From Pseudomonas ovata (GTDB taxonomy: Bacteria > Pseudomonadota > Gammaproteobacteria > Pseudomonadales > Pseudomonadaceae), in the NCBI RefSeq assembly GCF_003131185.1, contig NZ_QFFU01000002.1:372001-436000 (forward strand): DNA of 64,000 bases, in the 5' to 3' direction. The notes under the pieces are model-generated. The model did not search any database and had not been told where the DNA came from. It saw only the letters and a list, made by a program, of their open reading frames with translations. Made by a program: the position numbers and the translations under genes. Position 1 is the stretch's first letter, and the number at the start of each line of letters is the position of its first letter. Of the stretch, positions 6,644 through 17,305 are shown in pieces.

Positions 6644-9600
6644 TCAGTTGACCTTGATCTGACCGAATGCAGGTTTTTGCTCAAAGGCCTGGTACTGCGG
6701 TGCGTAGACCTGAGTGAAGCGCACCGGCGGCAGATTGAACTGGCCTTTTTGCGAGAAGCGCACCAGATGCCGCATGCGCAGCTCACCGTTCAACGTATCC
6801 ACCGCCATGGCATAGCCCAGTTGACCCGGCTCGAAGCGTGCCTTCTCAAGCGCCGTCGCTTGCGTGCCCGCCTTGCCCTGCAGTTTGATACCCCAGGTCG
6901 TTTGCTCGATATCAGCGCCCGGTGGCAATGGCACCTCGATCATGCCGTAGCGCAGTGGCTTGGCAGCCTTGCTGGTGATAATGACCTCATCCAGATAGAG
7001 GCTGTCACTGGACAGCGGCTTGCCATTGACGGCTTCAAGGGTGAAGGTGAACGCTTCAGTGCCCGGCACAAGGCGAGAAAGGCGCCGAGTGACGGTCACA
7101 GGCAGTGGCTGCGCCGCTGGTTGTCGGGTCTGATAGCTGAGCTGCGCACGCAGAGGCCGTTCCTGGGCTCCGGCCAATGACAACGATGACGGTACCGGGC
7201 CGGCACCCTCCCACGTCCAGTACATTTCACCGCTGGCACCGTAGCGCTTCTTCCAGCCTTCACCCGGCGCCAGCGCGACAGTCGGCGACGCCTGCTCGAT
7301 GCTGCGCTGCAACCAGCTCAGCGCCAAGGCGCGCTCAAGGGTTGATTGCTGCGGCAGTAACCGTTGCAGCAACGCACGCGCACGTTCTTGATCGAAGCCT
7401 TTGAGCGACAGGTTCAAGGCTTCGGCGAATGGCTCGGAACTGACATCCAGACGCTGCTGGGCATCCGGCAACTGACGGCTGAACGCCTCAGGCATGACCA
7501 CCTTGTTCTGCCTGGCGAGCGAAGCCGTCATGACCCGCGCAGCCGCAAGGCCCAAGGCAGAATCCGGGGCATTCATGACGATGCTGCCTTCTTGCATGTC
7601 CATCACATTGGCCTGAGCGCCCTCGCCGACCTTTGCCAGGTCACTCATCAAGCCACTGAGCAACGTGTTTACCGGCAATTGCATGTGCCTGGCAAACGAG
7701 AGAATCAGTGCGCGCTGCAACAGCGGCGTATGGCCCGCCTGCTTGGCATAAACGTCCAGCAGGCGCTGCCAGTGCTCCGGCGGCAACGACAACTCCAGCG
7801 CCTTGCTGGCGTGCCAGTCAGCGTAATAGGCATAAGCGGTAAGGAACGCGTCCGGCTCACTGCCCTGGCCCCACCAGCTGAAGCTCGCCGACGGGTCCGC
7901 CAGATGCACCAGGCGCAAGCGACTGTTTTGCATGATCAGGCGCAACCGGTCCCTGACTTGAGGGTCGGATGACAGCACCGGATACGCCATGCCCAGGGGC
8001 AGCAAACGACTGGCTATCTGCTCGACACCGCCATAGGGGTCGCTCAGCAGATCATCCAGTGCCGAGCGGAACAACGCTTGTGCGCTGTCGTCCAGGCGCA
8101 GTTGAATGGCCGTCGCATCGGCTGGCAAGGTCAGCGGTGTCTCGCCACTGACCGCGTCCAGACTCTGGCTTTGTGTAACCTGCCAGCCCTCCCCGGTAGC
8201 CGTCAGGCTGACCGCCAATGCATCGGCAATTTTACCGTCCTGCACCAGCTCGGCCTTCCATTCACCACTGGCCAGCGCGAAGGCAGGTAACGCAATGTAG
8301 TTGATGCCTTTGTTCAAGGTCACCGGCAGGCGCTGCTCGACGCCCCCGAAATGGGTCACGAGTTCTACCTTGACCGCCTGGTCGGCCTGGCTGAATGCGA
8401 AGACACCCAGGTCCGGCTTATCACCGGCACGGAAGCGGGTTGGCCCGCTCCATTTCAGGTACAACGGTTTTTCCGAGCGCACGAACTGCTTTTTCTGCCC
8501 CACTTGTCCGGCCTGGTCGATGGCCCGGGCCGTGATGCGCCAGCGCGTCAGCGAGTCAGGCATTTTGAAGGTGAAGCGCACTTTGCCGTTCGCATCGGTC
8601 ACCAGTTCAGGCGCCCACGCGGCGGTGTCGACGTCTTCACGACGCGGCCGCTCCAGCACTTTTACCCCGCGATCACTGCGGTTGGCCTTGCCAGGCGCCG
8701 TCGGGCTGCCGGGCAACGCGACGTCGTAGCTGATAAAGGACAAACTGGCACTGGTGCGCACATTGTTGCGGCGCGGATGGTGGAAGAACTGGTCGATGGC
8801 CGGTGCAATTTCCGGCTGCAGCGCATAGATCATCTCGTCGACCACGCTGACCGTCAGGTGCGCGGGAATCGACTTGCCGGCGAACCGGGTTGTCAGGTCG
8901 ACCGACACGGTGTCACCGGGCCGATAAGTGTCTTTGTCGGTCGTGATGGTCACGTCGATCTGCGGTGTCACCACCTTGATCCCGGCATTCTGGAAGCTGT
9001 ACTGACCCCCTTTGGTGTACAGAACCGAAAAGGTCAGGTTCGGTGCAAAGTGTTCTTTCACGCCAAGGCGCACGCGGTACTGGGTGTCGTTGAGCTTTTC
9101 CAGCTTCAACCAGTCGCCGCCCTGGGACAGCAACGCCGTGGCTTCGACCTTGTCCCGCTCCAGAGACAGCAAGGCATCGCCGACAGGTTCAGGGAAGGTG
9201 ATCAGCGCCGACGCTTCGTCGCCGACCTTGTACTCTGGCTTGTCGAACACGATCTCCACGGTGCCGGCCACCGCCTTGATGCCGTCGCCGCTGACTGAAT
9301 GCCCCGTGGCGCCCAGCAAGCGCCCGTTTTCATCCATCAGGGTCAGGTTGTAAGTGCCGGGACGATCAAAGCTCACGCTGAAACGCGGATTCGCCGCCAC
9401 AAGCTTGTCGCCGCCGCTGGTCTGGTCCTCCAGCCGCACCCATTTATAGCTGGCCGGTGTGACGGACCGGGTTTGTTCGCTGCCACCCTCATGGCTATAG
9501 CTGAAGTCAACCTTTTCGCCGACTGCACTGAACCGTTGCGCTGCGGTAATGCGGTAGCTGGCGGCGCCACGGTCAATCAGTATTTCTTTGGTGGTCCTGA

Positions 9601-11218
9601 CCCGGTAGGCAGCACCGTCGCTGGCAAACACGGTAAGCATATAGCGACTGGGCCTGACCGCCGGCGGCAGGTCGAGCGTGGCGTTACCCTTGGCATCAGT
9701 GGTGAGTTCGGTGCTCTTCAACTCCACCGGAAACTGCCCGAGGTATTGCAGCTCGTTATCGACGGTCGACAGTTGCTGAGCACGCAAGCTCAGGGTCAGC
9801 TTTGCATTCGCGACCGGCTTGCCGTCCGGATAGAGTAAGGTCAGGTTGCCCGTTACCGGCTCGTTGATGCTGTAGTCCTGTCTGGCCAGGTTCAGCGAAA
9901 TCTCAAAGTGCGGCTTGATGTACTCCGCCACGCGAAACGCACTGCTATAGGCCTGGCCCTTGTAGCTGAAACGCATTTCGTAGCCACCGGCAACGGCATT
10001 GTCCGGCAGTTGAAAACGGCCTTGGGCGCCCGCCTGCGAATCAAGCTTCAGCACCAGCGATTGCAACGCCGTACCGGTGGCATCGAGGATAGTCACCTCG
10101 ACATCGGCAGCCGCTGGGGCAACGGAATCACGGGCATTTTTGAATTCCCGCCCGACGATCTTCAGCGACACCCAGTCGCCTGGGCGGTAAAGTGGCCGGT
10201 CAGTGAACGCGAACAGCTTGGTGTCGTAGATCTCGCTGTCGTAATAGAAGTTTTCCGCGATGAAAACACCGCCCTCGTCGTCTTCACCGATCAAGAATGA
10301 GCGCTCGGGGCTCACGTGGTTGAGCCTGAGCAAACCCTGCGCGTCGGTCACGCCGCTGCTCATGACGCCCAGGCCATCGGTCCAGAGCACGTTGACCTTC
10401 CCGGCCGGGCGGCCTTCGTTTTTGCGGGCGGCCCACACCAGAAGCTCATCACCGGCCACCTTGCTCACTGCAACGGTATTGGAAACGAACACCATGGTCG
10501 TGGCGCGGTACTTGCCCACCAGCGCTTCGACCAGGTACAGCCCCGGCTTCAACTTGCCCAGCGGGATGTAAACGTTACCGGGCACTACATTGATGAACTC
10601 GCTGGACGAGCCGTCCAGGTCAACCCCGGCCGGTGGCTGGATCGGTTTTGCATCCCAGATCGGGTAACGGAACTGACTGACCACCGGCAAGCCAGGAATC
10701 AACGCAAACTGCGCTTGCGCCTCGTAAGGGGTCGGCGCAGACATCGCTTTACCCATCTTCAGTTCAGGCACTTCCTCTGTGACCTGTTTGCGCGACTCAT
10801 AGGAAAACGCCCGCTGCATGACGCGTCGGGACTGGCGATACCAGCTGTCCCACAGATACGCGAGGGTGTTGGACAGCCCTTCGCCCTTGAACTGCCCCTC
10901 ACTGACCACGCGGTGCAGGTTTTTCTGGCGCTTGAGGAACTCCATGGGCTTGTCAATGCGATACACGCGGATGTCCGCGCCGCCATACGGCTGCATGCGG
11001 AACCGTCGATAGTCGCGGCCCGGCGCCTCAAGGCGCACCTTGGCCTGTTCATCACTGGAAAAGCTGCTGTCCGCCAGCAGGAAAAAGCTTTCTCCCGGTA
11101 CTGCGCTGTAGCCGCTTGACGGGACGCTGTCATCGGCGTTGACGCACGTAGCAGGCACCAGAAGCGCCAGCGACAATGAAATCAGAGAGCAAATACGCAG
11201 CATGCGGGCACCGATCAT
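6644..11218 (-). CDS. magD: Bacterial alpha-2-macroglobulin MagD / YfaS
   Basis: A 1524-residue exported alpha-2-macroglobulin-like protein, close to the usual length of MagD and YfaS. It should act in the periplasm as a protease trap or bait. The ATG at 11218 overlaps the magC stop (ATGA) and starts a signal peptide ending at CVNA. Recognisable parts are repeated MG beta-sandwich domains ([30 protein letters not shown]), the A2M family block [11 protein letters not shown], and an alpha-helical toroid. The thioester position reads GGVEQ (residues 1063-1067) where thioester members have CxEQ, so Cys is replaced by Gly and no covalent trap can form. That agrees with what is known of MagD. Polypeptide-wide homology is unmistakable. 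Confidence 0.95.
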   Translation of the reverse strand: MIGARMLRICSLISLSLALLVPATCVNADDSVPSSGYSAVPGESFFLLADSSFSSDEQAKVRLEAPGRDYRRFRMQPYGGADIRVYRIDKPMEFLKRQKNLHRVVSEGQFKGEGLSNTLAYLWDSWYRQSRRVMQRAFSYESRKQVTEEVPELKMGKAMSAPTPYEAQAQFALIPGLPVVSQFRYPIWDAKPIQPPAGVDLDGSSSEFINVVPGNVYIPLGKLKPGLYLVEALVGKYRATTMVFVSNTVAVSKVAGDELLVWAARKNEGRPAGKVNVLWTDGLGVMSSGVTDAQGLLRLNHVSPERSFLIGEDDEGGVFIAENFYYDSEIYDTKLFAFTDRPLYRPGDWVSLKIVGREFKNARDSVAPAAADVEVTILDATGTALQSLVLKLDSQAGAQGRFQLPDNAVAGGYEMRFSYKGQAYSSAFRVAEYIKPHFEISLNLARQDYSINEPVTGNLTLLYPDGKPVANAKLTLSLRAQQLSTVDNELQYLGQFPVELKSTELTTDAKGNATLDLPPAVRPSRYMLTVFASDGAAYRVRTTKEILIDRGAASYRITAAQRFSAVGEKVDFSYSHEGGSEQTRSVTPASYKWVRLEDQTSGGDKLVAANPRFSVSFDRPGTYNLTLMDENGRLLGATGHSVSGDGIKAVAGTVEIVFDKPEYKVGDEASALITFPEPVGDALLSLERDKVEATALLSQGGDWLKLEKLNDTQYRVRLGVKEHFAPNLTFSVLYTKGGQYSFQNAGIKVVTPQIDVTITTDKDTYRPGDTVSVDLTTRFAGKSIPAHLTVSVVDEMIYALQPEIAPAIDQFFHHPRRNNVRTSASLSFISYDVALPGSPTAPGKANRSDRGVKVLERPRREDVDTAAWAPELVTDANGKVRFTFKMPDSLTRWRITARAIDQAGQVGQKKQFVRSEKPLYLKWSGPTRFRAGDKPDLGVFAFSQADQAVKVELVTHFGGVEQRLPVTLNKGINYIALPAFALASGEWKAELVQDGKIADALAVSLTATGEGWQVTQSQSLDAVSGETPLTLPADATAIQLRLDDSAQALFRSALDDLLSDPYGGVEQIASRLLPLGMAYPVLSSDPQVRDRLRLIMQNSRLRLVHLADPSASFSWWGQGSEPDAFLTAYAYYADWHASKALELSLPPEHWQRLLDVYAKQAGHTPLLQRALILSFARHMQLPVNTLLSGLMSDLAKVGEGAQANVMDMQEGSIVMNAPDSALGLAAARVMTASLARQNKVVMPEAFSRQLPDAQQRLDVSSEPFAEALNLSLKGFDQERARALLQRLLPQQSTLERALALSWLQRSIEQASPTVALAPGEGWKKRYGASGEMYWTWEGAGPVPSSLSLAGAQERPLRAQLSYQTRQPAAQPLPVTVTRRLSRLVPGTEAFTFTLEAVNGKPLSSDSLYLDEVIITSKAAKPLRYGMIEVPLPPGADIEQTTWGIKLQGKAGTQATALEKARFEPGQLGYAMAVDTLNGELRMRHLVRFSQKGQFNLPPVRFTQVYAPQYQAFEQKPAFGQIKVN

Positions 11219-11853
11219 TGGGAGAGAAAGTTGAGTCGATAGACACCGATAAAATTCGGGTTGGCAGCGTCGGGTATCCATCGGGTGTCCTTCCATGTCA
11301 TGAGTTGCTGCAGGCTTGCCGAGCGCATGCCGTTATCAGTGGGGGTCGTGGTGCCGGTGTGATAGGCGATGTAACGGCCCATCCAGATCATCAGGTGCTG
11401 GTCGTCGCCCTGGTCGAAAAACATCAGGTCACCGGGCCGGGCCTGGGCCAGGTCGCGCCCTACCAGGTGACTGTTGAATTGAATCAGCTTGATCGCGTTC
11501 ACATACGGTCCGGTGTTTCCATCGCCTTGCTGCCACTGCTGCGCGAGCCCTCTCTGCGCGTCACTCAGTTGCATCTCGGGCGGCAGGTAGCGGTTGGACA
11601 AGCCATTGCTGCGCAGCCACTTATCGTCATGCACCTTCAGCGCCTCGTTGCTGGCAAAGCGCACCAGGCCGGCGCAATCCTGCTGGTACCAGCGCGGGCT
11701 GGGGCCCTGGGTCAGTTGCTCTTGGGCAATGCGTACAAACCAGGCACGAAACACCTGGGATTGCTGGGCGTCGAGCGCAGGTACGTCACCGGCAAACGCG
11801 CTATTGCCGAACAGTATCGCCAGCAGAACGAGGCCTCGGCTCAGAGCCCTCAC
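11215..11853 (-). CDS. magC: MagC / YfaT-like DUF1175 protein with NlpC/P60-like signature
   Basis: A 212-residue exported protein. I chose the GTG at 11853, which overlaps the magB stop (GTGA), has GGAG eleven bases upstream, and leads into a signal peptide ending at SAFA. The DUF1175 body shows [23 protein letters not shown] and [15 protein letters not shown]. The spacing and chemistry (Cys in a D-C-A/S-G-L helix start, then PGDL, then His) are those of NlpC/P60 cysteine peptidases or amidases. I infer a papain-like fold acting on peptidoglycan stem peptides or on a protein. It lies between magB and magD with overlapping codons at both ends. Confidence 0.82.
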   Translation of the reverse strand: MRALSRGLVLLAILFGNSAFAGDVPALDAQQSQVFRAWFVRIAQEQLTQGPSPRWYQQDCAGLVRFASNEALKVHDDKWLRSNGLSNRYLPPEMQLSDAQRGLAQQWQQGDGNTGPYVNAIKLIQFNSHLVGRDLAQARPGDLMFFDQGDDQHLMIWMGRYIAYHTGTTTPTDNGMRSASLQQLMTWKDTRWIPDAANPNFIGVYRLNFLSQ

Positions 11854-13625
11854 AGCGGCTTCCACTCCAGTGGCAGCCACTGCCAGTAGCCATCGGGTTC
11901 AGTGCCTTGCGGCAGCGTCAGCGCGTACTTGCCGTAGCCACCGAGTTTCTGCAGCTTGGGGATCAGATGAGTCTGTGCGGCATTGTAGAAAACCGGCTCC
12001 ATGTCCTTGGGCAGACTGCCCAGGGTTTCCTGCTGCAGCAATTGCGCAATGGCGCCAGGGTTGAAATAGATCGGGACCAGTTGATCGCCTGGCAACACAT
12101 CAGCCAGCGGCGGGAAGCGTTTGTCGAGGGTGCCGATCGCTTTGTCCACGAGTCGGTCATCAAGGGAGAACAACAGGGTCGAACCATGACGCGCCAGGCT
12201 GACCTTCATGAAAGCCTTGCCGCTGACCGCGTCAGGATTTTGCGCTTCACTGGCCAGATACGGGCCAAAGCGGGTGCTGACTTGTCGCTGCCATTGATGG
12301 GTATCGCCCTCTTGCTTATCGACCACCGGGAACAGATGCCCCTCGGTCCTGGCTTCGCGGGCGCCGACCATGGCCCCAAACAGCGTGCCCAGATCGCCAT
12401 CGAGGCTGGCGCTGTTCTTGTCGGTCAGGTGGGCAACCAGCAACGGTGTGTACAACCGTGACTCGGCGTACCAGCAAAGACCGGCAGCATCAGAGACATG
12501 CGCAGTGAGCGCCTGCGCAACCGGCTCTTGCGCCCCCAGCTTCACCAGCAAGGGCTTTTGCTGCGCCACCGCCAGGGGCAAGGCCACACAGGCACTGGCC
12601 CCCATCGGCATCGCCTGCCAGATGGGCTTGAAATCAAGGTCGGGTTGATTTTCGGTTTCGTTCAGCGCCAGAAAGCTGTGCCAGCCCTTTTCGTCCATTT
12701 CGAAACGCAGCCCGGCAAAGTTCGGAATGAAGCGCTGATACCCCATGGCCAGAACACTGGTGTTGACCGACAACCGTTGCTTGACCTGCGGTGCGCGTGG
12801 CGGCAGCCCGAACGCCTCGTTGAACAGTTTTTCGCCACTGAGCAATGCGGCGAGCGCTTCAGGCGAAATACTGCCTGACTCCGGGGCGGACCTGCCGATT
12901 TCTGCGCCTAAAGGCTGGCTCAGGCTGGAGGGCTCGCGTTCATAAGTGGACGAATCGCGACCGGCGAGCTTGTTCGGGTTTGACACCACCACCAGCTTGT
13001 CGCCATAGGAGGCGAATGCCAGCGACTTGCTGGCGTTGTAATTGAGCAGATAAAGCGGCACCTCGTCCGAGCCGATCTTCACCACACCGATCTGACTCAA
13101 TTGCGGGTCGTAGAGCACTTTGAGCAATGGCTCCAGCATCTTGGCCATGCCGCCGCGATCCATCACCATCAGGAAGTCTTTGAGGCGCCCGTCCTTGCCC
13201 CGCCACAGGGCGATGTCCGCTGGCTGGTCAAGGAGTTGCTCAATCAAGGTGTCCTGCAAGGTCAGGTCATATTCGTAGATGATCCTGCGCAGGCTGCCGA
13301 TCAGCCCGAGGCGGTCGACGTGGGTTTCATAATAGAAAACAAAATCTTCGGTGAGGGTGTCCTTCAGGAACGGCACCGTCAGCAAATCCTTGGGCAACTG
13401 GCTTAGGGAGACGGTTTCAAGCAAGCCATCCGGGCGGCTCAAGCGCAGTTTATCGCTGGCAATCTCGGCCATCGGCGCCTTGGGATTGTGCATGAACCAA
13501 CCCATTGCACCGGCAACACCGGCGGCGACACAAAGCCCGCCCAACAGCAACGGCCAGCGCCGGGAAGTTTTCAGGGCAGGCGTGCCGGTTGACTCGTCAA
13601 TCACTGAAGTCGAGGTATCGCTCAT
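11850..13625 (-). CDS. magB: MagB / YfaA-like DUF2138 membrane-anchored protein
   Basis: A 591-residue protein with a short cytoplasmic tail, one transmembrane helix at about residues 26-45 ([18 protein letters not shown]) and a large periplasmic domain, as expected for the DUF2138 family (YfaA in E. coli, second gene of the P. aeruginosa mag operon). The ATG at 13625 is preferred over an in-frame GTG two codons earlier. The periplasmic part has [20 protein letters not shown] and [14 protein letters not shown] stretches without an obvious catalytic motif. It probably anchors the Mag complex at the inner membrane; this is inferred from operon context. It starts 35 bases after magA. Confidence 0.82.
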   Translation of the reverse strand: MSDTSTSVIDESTGTPALKTSRRWPLLLGGLCVAAGVAGAMGWFMHNPKAPMAEIASDKLRLSRPDGLLETVSLSQLPKDLLTVPFLKDTLTEDFVFYYETHVDRLGLIGSLRRIIYEYDLTLQDTLIEQLLDQPADIALWRGKDGRLKDFLMVMDRGGMAKMLEPLLKVLYDPQLSQIGVVKIGSDEVPLYLLNYNASKSLAFASYGDKLVVVSNPNKLAGRDSSTYEREPSSLSQPLGAEIGRSAPESGSISPEALAALLSGEKLFNEAFGLPPRAPQVKQRLSVNTSVLAMGYQRFIPNFAGLRFEMDEKGWHSFLALNETENQPDLDFKPIWQAMPMGASACVALPLAVAQQKPLLVKLGAQEPVAQALTAHVSDAAGLCWYAESRLYTPLLVAHLTDKNSASLDGDLGTLFGAMVGAREARTEGHLFPVVDKQEGDTHQWQRQVSTRFGPYLASEAQNPDAVSGKAFMKVSLARHGSTLLFSLDDRLVDKAIGTLDKRFPPLADVLPGDQLVPIYFNPGAIAQLLQQETLGSLPKDMEPVFYNAAQTHLIPKLQKLGGYGKYALTLPQGTEPDGYWQWLPLEWKPL

Positions 13626-13660
13626 GTTCACAAACCCAATTCATCCGTGGGAGGGGATGA

Positions 13661-14494
13661 TCAATAGTTGAATGTCTTGACCAAGAGCAGGTCACCGATA
13701 CCGCGCAAGGGCACAATGAATGTCTCGCGCTTTTCATTGACGGTGTTTTCGTTGAGCACCAGGTTGATCTGCGAGGTAATCATTTCTTTTTCGTTGCTGG
13801 TTTCATCGAAGTTGTAACCGCCGGCGCTGCTGAAATTACCCCAGTAGTTCACGTAAATCAGGTAGGTGCCCTGCAGCGGCGCCGTCATGGTGAACATTTC
13901 AGGGCCGGGTCCATCAACGCTGTCGAGGTCCAGACCGCCGCCGTTGGTCAACTCCGGGTGGCCGAAGAACGCGTGCTGACCGTCAGGTGTCACGATGTGC
14001 AAGTCGAGTTCGGCGTTTGGATCATCCCACCCCAGCACCACACGAATTCGCGCTGGCGTACGCTGGTTGTTGGCTTCGTAAAACTGCACACGCTTGAGGG
14101 ATTTGCCTTCGGCGCTGCGCACCTCGACGCTGTTGGAGCCCGCACCGAAGGCGTATGGCCGGGCAAAGCGCCCCTGTTCATCGGTGTAAAGGTTCAACGG
14201 GTTGCCGTTGACGGCCAGGACATTGGGGCCGCGCTGCTTGCCAAGGGCCTTTATCTGGCCCTCGATCATTGTGCGACTGCGCTGCGCGCCTCGGTCGATG
14301 GGCGGTGTAGGATAAGCGACGCGCGGGGCTTCACTGGTATCCAGAAGACCGTTGTAACGCCAGCCGCCCACCGGCTCCGAAAGCGCTGACGATGGCTCGG
14401 CCGACGCCGTCGTCACCGCAAAAAACGTGATCGCCAGCGCCATCAGGCAACGCACGCGCGCACTTCCAAACACCTTGTCATCGGTCACGCGCAT
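13661..14494 (-). CDS. magA: MagA / YfaP-like DUF2135 secreted protein
   Basis: A 277-residue exported protein that opens the mag operon. The ATG at 14494 has AGGATG upstream and starts a signal peptide ending at TASA; the longer frame upstream is rejected because it would bury this signal. The C-terminal half is the DUF2135 domain, with GWDDPNAELDLHIVTPDG, a glycine-rich LTNGGGLDLDS turn, PGPEMFTM and YLIYVNYWGNF blocks. This beta-sandwich is found in YfaP-type proteins. The 5' region up to palindrome B (187 bases away) shows no convincing promoter in this direction. Confidence 0.82.
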   Translation of the reverse strand: MRVTDDKVFGSARVRCLMALAITFFAVTTASAEPSSALSEPVGGWRYNGLLDTSEAPRVAYPTPPIDRGAQRSRTMIEGQIKALGKQRGPNVLAVNGNPLNLYTDEQGRFARPYAFGAGSNSVEVRSAEGKSLKRVQFYEANNQRTPARIRVVLGWDDPNAELDLHIVTPDGQHAFFGHPELTNGGGLDLDSVDGPGPEMFTMTAPLQGTYLIYVNYWGNFSSAGGYNFDETSNEKEMITSQINLVLNENTVNEKRETFIVPLRGIGDLLLVKTFNY

Positions 14495-14680
14495 GAAGGC
14501 ATCCTGTGGTTTATGCGAATTAAACGCCAAGTCCTTGCCGGGTAAGTCCGGCGCGCCGCTTTCGCCTCTGTAAGGGTACTGCGTGCATCGACCTGCCCTT
14601 GCAAGGTGTGGCACATCAAGGCCTGACACCTTCGTGCGCTGTTCTTGTGAGCAGGGTGAGCCAGCAGACCCGTGTCTATC

Positions 14681-14700
14681 AATAGCACACGTGTACTATT
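14681..14700. promoter_or_regulatory. Palindromic operator-like site B
   Basis: AATAGCACACGTGTACTATT is the best of the four copies, with nine of ten positions symmetrical. It lies 75 bases before the lipoprotein start at 14776 and 187 bases before magA in the opposite direction. A weak -10-like CATTAG begins at 14719, 18 bases downstream on the plus strand; nothing comparable is seen towards magA. Confidence 0.65.
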
Positions 14701-14775
14701 TGCGCGTGACCGGGCTGCCATTAGTCTCCACGCACGAAGCACGAGCGCGACATACGACTGAACAGGTGCAGCATC

Positions 14776-15912
14776 ATGATCTTCAATGAAACGTTTATCC
14801 GGGCACCGGGGACTGTGACCGCTGTATTGGGTGTCGTTTTGAGCGGCTGCGTACCGATGACGCCCTCCCCTTATTCTGCCGCCTCGCCGTACGGCAACGC
14901 GCAGGGGGTTGCTGCACAAAGTGCTACGCCCGCCGCGTCGAGGTTTGCCCGCAATAATGAACAAGATGAAATGCTGGCGCAATTCAAGCGTGCAGGCAAA
15001 GCGATCCTGGTCGTGCCCACTGCGAGCCTTGACAGCTTGCACACCGACTTCAATAACAATGACTCAATCGCCGATTTCCTGAGGTTGCGTTCAGGAACCA
15101 CAGAGTGGACGAACACTTCGCGGCCCTCGTCAATGATCAAGGTGGGCTACGACACCAAGAACCGCGGTGATGAGGACGACCCGGCGCATGCTTACTTCCA
15201 GGTGGTTTTCGGACGCACGATGTACATGATTTATCTGGTCGACCCCGGCCATTACTCAATCAGCGGCGTGAGCTACAACCTGCCACGCACGCCGGGTTTC
15301 GAAACGCCCGGTGCACGCACCCTCAGCCCCTCGCCGCTTGGTCATGCAATGCTCAAGTCATTCACCATCGATGAGTTCAAGCGCGGACAGAAATGGGAAG
15401 ACCCCAGCTACAGGAATGCGACGGTCCAGGAGGATTACTGCACCTCCAGGCGTGTCGTCAACAACGAATGCACCAGTTGGGGGACCTCATCCTACGACGT
15501 CAAGCAACAGACCTCTGCAGGGGGCTGGACACCGAGCATCGAACAACAAACCCGCGAAGCCCGTGCGGTGGATGTCACGCTGGACAAGGCGTTTGCCGCC
15601 TTCGACATAGCCGCTGGCGAGGTCATTCTGATTGATGGTTTCTTTGCAGAACCTCCTGCCGCCACCTTCAAGCAGAACAGCTGCAAGCAGGCGGATCAGC
15701 AACAGATGCGTTGCGAGCTTCAACAACTCTCGCTGGTGCAACTGCCTGGAGAACTTGAAGGCGTCAGGCAGGCCGACAATCCCGCGGACTGGGGCTTACC
15801 CAAACTGGCGCAGACCCTCAAGGGCCTGACTTACCGCCCCCTTCAGATCAAGGCCCGAGAAGCCCAGGGTGATTCAACCTGGGGACCCACGTATGTACTG
15901 AAAGCCGAGTAA
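14776..15912 (+). CDS. Lipoprotein of unknown function in the palindrome-linked block
   Basis: A 378-residue protein with a lipobox (VVLSGC, lipidated Cys at residue 25), followed by a low-complexity Ser/Ala/Pro/Tyr linker, so it is membrane-anchored in the periplasm or on the outer membrane. The body alternates strand-like stretches (AILVVPTASLDSL, YFQVVFGRTMYMIYLVDPGHYSISG). A cysteine-rich insert (EDYCTSRRVVNNECTSWG) is followed by CKQADQQQMRCELQQ. The phrase DPGHYSISGVSYNLP recalls beta-sandwich lipoproteins that pass through host or envelope stress contexts, but I recognise no family. It is divergent from magA, and palindrome B lies between them. Confidence 0.75.
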   Translation: MIFNETFIRAPGTVTAVLGVVLSGCVPMTPSPYSAASPYGNAQGVAAQSATPAASRFARNNEQDEMLAQFKRAGKAILVVPTASLDSLHTDFNNNDSIADFLRLRSGTTEWTNTSRPSSMIKVGYDTKNRGDEDDPAHAYFQVVFGRTMYMIYLVDPGHYSISGVSYNLPRTPGFETPGARTLSPSPLGHAMLKSFTIDEFKRGQKWEDPSYRNATVQEDYCTSRRVVNNECTSWGTSSYDVKQQTSAGGWTPSIEQQTREARAVDVTLDKAFAAFDIAAGEVILIDGFFAEPPAATFKQNSCKQADQQQMRCELQQLSLVQLPGELEGVRQADNPADWGLPKLAQTLKGLTYRPLQIKAREAQGDSTWGPTYVLKAE

Positions 15913-15928
15913 GCCGGCCTGCGTCGCG

Positions 15929-15953
15929 CCGCCACGTGCGCATCTCGTGGCGG
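15929..15953. terminator. Hairpin between convergent genes
   Basis: Eight perfect pairs (CCGCCACG at 15929-15936 with CGTGGCGG at 15946-15953) lie between the convergent lipoprotein genes ending at 15912 and 15978. It lacks a T-tract on either strand, so it may be only a weak bidirectional terminator or an mRNA 3' end stabiliser. Confidence 0.35.
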
Positions 15954-15977
15954 TGCTGCCTGTCGCCTGGCTGTTGG

Positions 15978-16370
15978 TCATTTCCCGGGCGGCGTCATGT
16001 GTGGCCCACACCCGCCTTCGGAGTCCGCCTTGCGAATAATCTGATCCGGTCCGACATAAAGGGTGATCCTGCAATCCACATTTCTCGTCTCGTCGGCGTA
16101 GTAGTTGGTAATGTGGCGCACCCCAGCGCTGACGTTTTCACTGCTGCCCTGGTACACCGTGTCCGTTTTCCAATGGGATTTGAACCAGACCAGGACAAAG
16201 ACGCCGTCTGCATTCTGGCTCATCTGTTGGGCCCCGCCCCACTGCTGGTAGGCTTCATTGACATTGCGGCCCTCCCAGGCCGAGCGAGCCATCAATTCTG
16301 GCACCGAGGCGCAGGCACCGAGCAACGTGAGGCTGGCGAGCAACAAAGACTTGAGCGTATTGATCACCAT
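15978..16370 (-). CDS. Small lipoprotein of unknown function
   Basis: A 130-residue protein with a signal sequence and lipobox (TLLGAC, Cys near residue 20). After the lipidation site comes VPELMARSAWEGRNVNEAYQQWG, a motif seen in small outer-membrane lipoproteins of pseudomonads in which a helix precedes a short beta domain. Two later cysteines (NVDCRITLY, EGGCGPH) could pair. Its ATG lies inside the end of the upstream gene (seven-base overlap, ATGGTGA), so both are translated from one mRNA. Palindrome C precedes that mRNA. Function is unknown. Confidence 0.72.
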   Translation of the reverse strand: MVINTLKSLLLASLTLLGACASVPELMARSAWEGRNVNEAYQQWGGAQQMSQNADGVFVLVWFKSHWKTDTVYQGSSENVSAGVRHITNYYADETRNVDCRITLYVGPDQIIRKADSEGGCGPHMTPPGK

Positions 16371-17035
16371 GTCGGATTCTCATCAAACGTGCGCGTGTGG
16401 TACTCCTGCACCGGCTTCAACGCCTTGCCGACATGGGCGTTTATCATCTTGGCCGAGTGACTGCACGCCTGCGGATCCTGCCTGTTTTGTGCATCGGCTT
16501 TATCAAGTACAGGCGCCATCTCGTCTAATGCTTTAGACAGGCTGATGCACGCCGTCTTTGTACTTGACTTGCCCGGCTCGCCCAATTGCTGTTCACACTG
16601 CTGGCTGAGTGCATCAAGCGTTCTGAAGTCAATGCGCGCGCACTGTTTGGGAATCAACTCATCGAGTTGCGCGGCCTGGTACCTGTTCAATGTTTGCATG
16701 GCGTTGTCCATGTCGGCACTGATCTTTGCCATCACCGGCTCGGGGCAATCGTTGCCACGCTGTGCGGCCATGATGCGAGCCGGTTCCTGCCGCACCTGGG
16801 TGATCACTTTGGCAATCTCGTCACGCAAAGGACCACAGGTGACCGGCTCGCCTCCCGACTGCAATTGGCTGTCGCAGGCCTTGGTCAGAAACACCATGGC
16901 ATCGGTCTTGATCGCGCCACACTGCGTCGGGGTGTAGGGCGCAGTGTTCGGCGGTGTTGGCGGTGGGCCTGCGCAGGCGCTGAGCAGCACCAATAGGGTG
17001 AAAGGCGCCAGGGGTTTTAGCGTGTTCACAGTCAT
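16364..17035 (-). CDS. Cysteine-containing lipoprotein of unknown function
   Basis: A 223-residue lipoprotein. The ATG at 17035 has AGGACT upstream and gives a lipobox LLSAC near residue 21; a codon at 17062 is rejected because it adds a charged leader. A Pro-rich linker follows, then a helical domain with about eight cysteines in regular positions (TQCGAIK, KACDSQL, VTCGPLR, NDCPEPV, KQCARID, QQCEQQL, TACISLS, QACSHSA). This suggests four disulfides stabilising a helical bundle, a pattern typical of periplasmic proteins that resist proteolysis. No named family comes to mind. It is first in a two-gene operon driven from the region with palindrome C. Confidence 0.72.
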   Translation of the reverse strand: MTVNTLKPLAPFTLLVLLSACAGPPPTPPNTAPYTPTQCGAIKTDAMVFLTKACDSQLQSGGEPVTCGPLRDEIAKVITQVRQEPARIMAAQRGNDCPEPVMAKISADMDNAMQTLNRYQAAQLDELIPKQCARIDFRTLDALSQQCEQQLGEPGKSSTKTACISLSKALDEMAPVLDKADAQNRQDPQACSHSAKMINAHVGKALKPVQEYHTRTFDENPTW

Positions 17036-17112
17036 TGATTGAGTCCTGACGAAGCGCGGCAAGTTAGAAGGTGTTCATTCAGGAAACAGTATTTGAATTG
17101 ATGCGAACGCTC

Positions 17113-17132
17113 CATAGCACACATGTACTAGT
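17113..17132. promoter_or_regulatory. Palindromic operator-like site C
   Basis: CATAGCACACATGTACTAGT is the most degenerate copy; the central TAGCACACATGTACTA keeps the pattern. It lies 77 bases upstream of the lipoprotein start at 17035 on the minus strand, with a -10-like AATACT 19 bases downstream in that direction, and about 170 bases before the response-regulator gene on the plus strand. Confidence 0.5.
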
Positions 17133-17305
17133 GAATGAGTCAATAAGACGCACGAGAAGCATGGCCTGGGCATGCCCTTGATATCGGGAAAATACTTTCT
17201 ACCTTAGTGCAACTTGTTGGTCGGTTTGAAGTCTGAGTGCGTAGCGTTTTTCAGACAGGTGGCATCAGGGCCGGTAGGAGACCACCCATTTACGGAGACA
17301 GACGA

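Noticed and set aside
14485..15042. A 185-codon minus-strand frame over the magA/lipoprotein spacer
   Set aside because: It overlaps the signal sequences of both divergent genes and palindrome B and has shadow-like composition.
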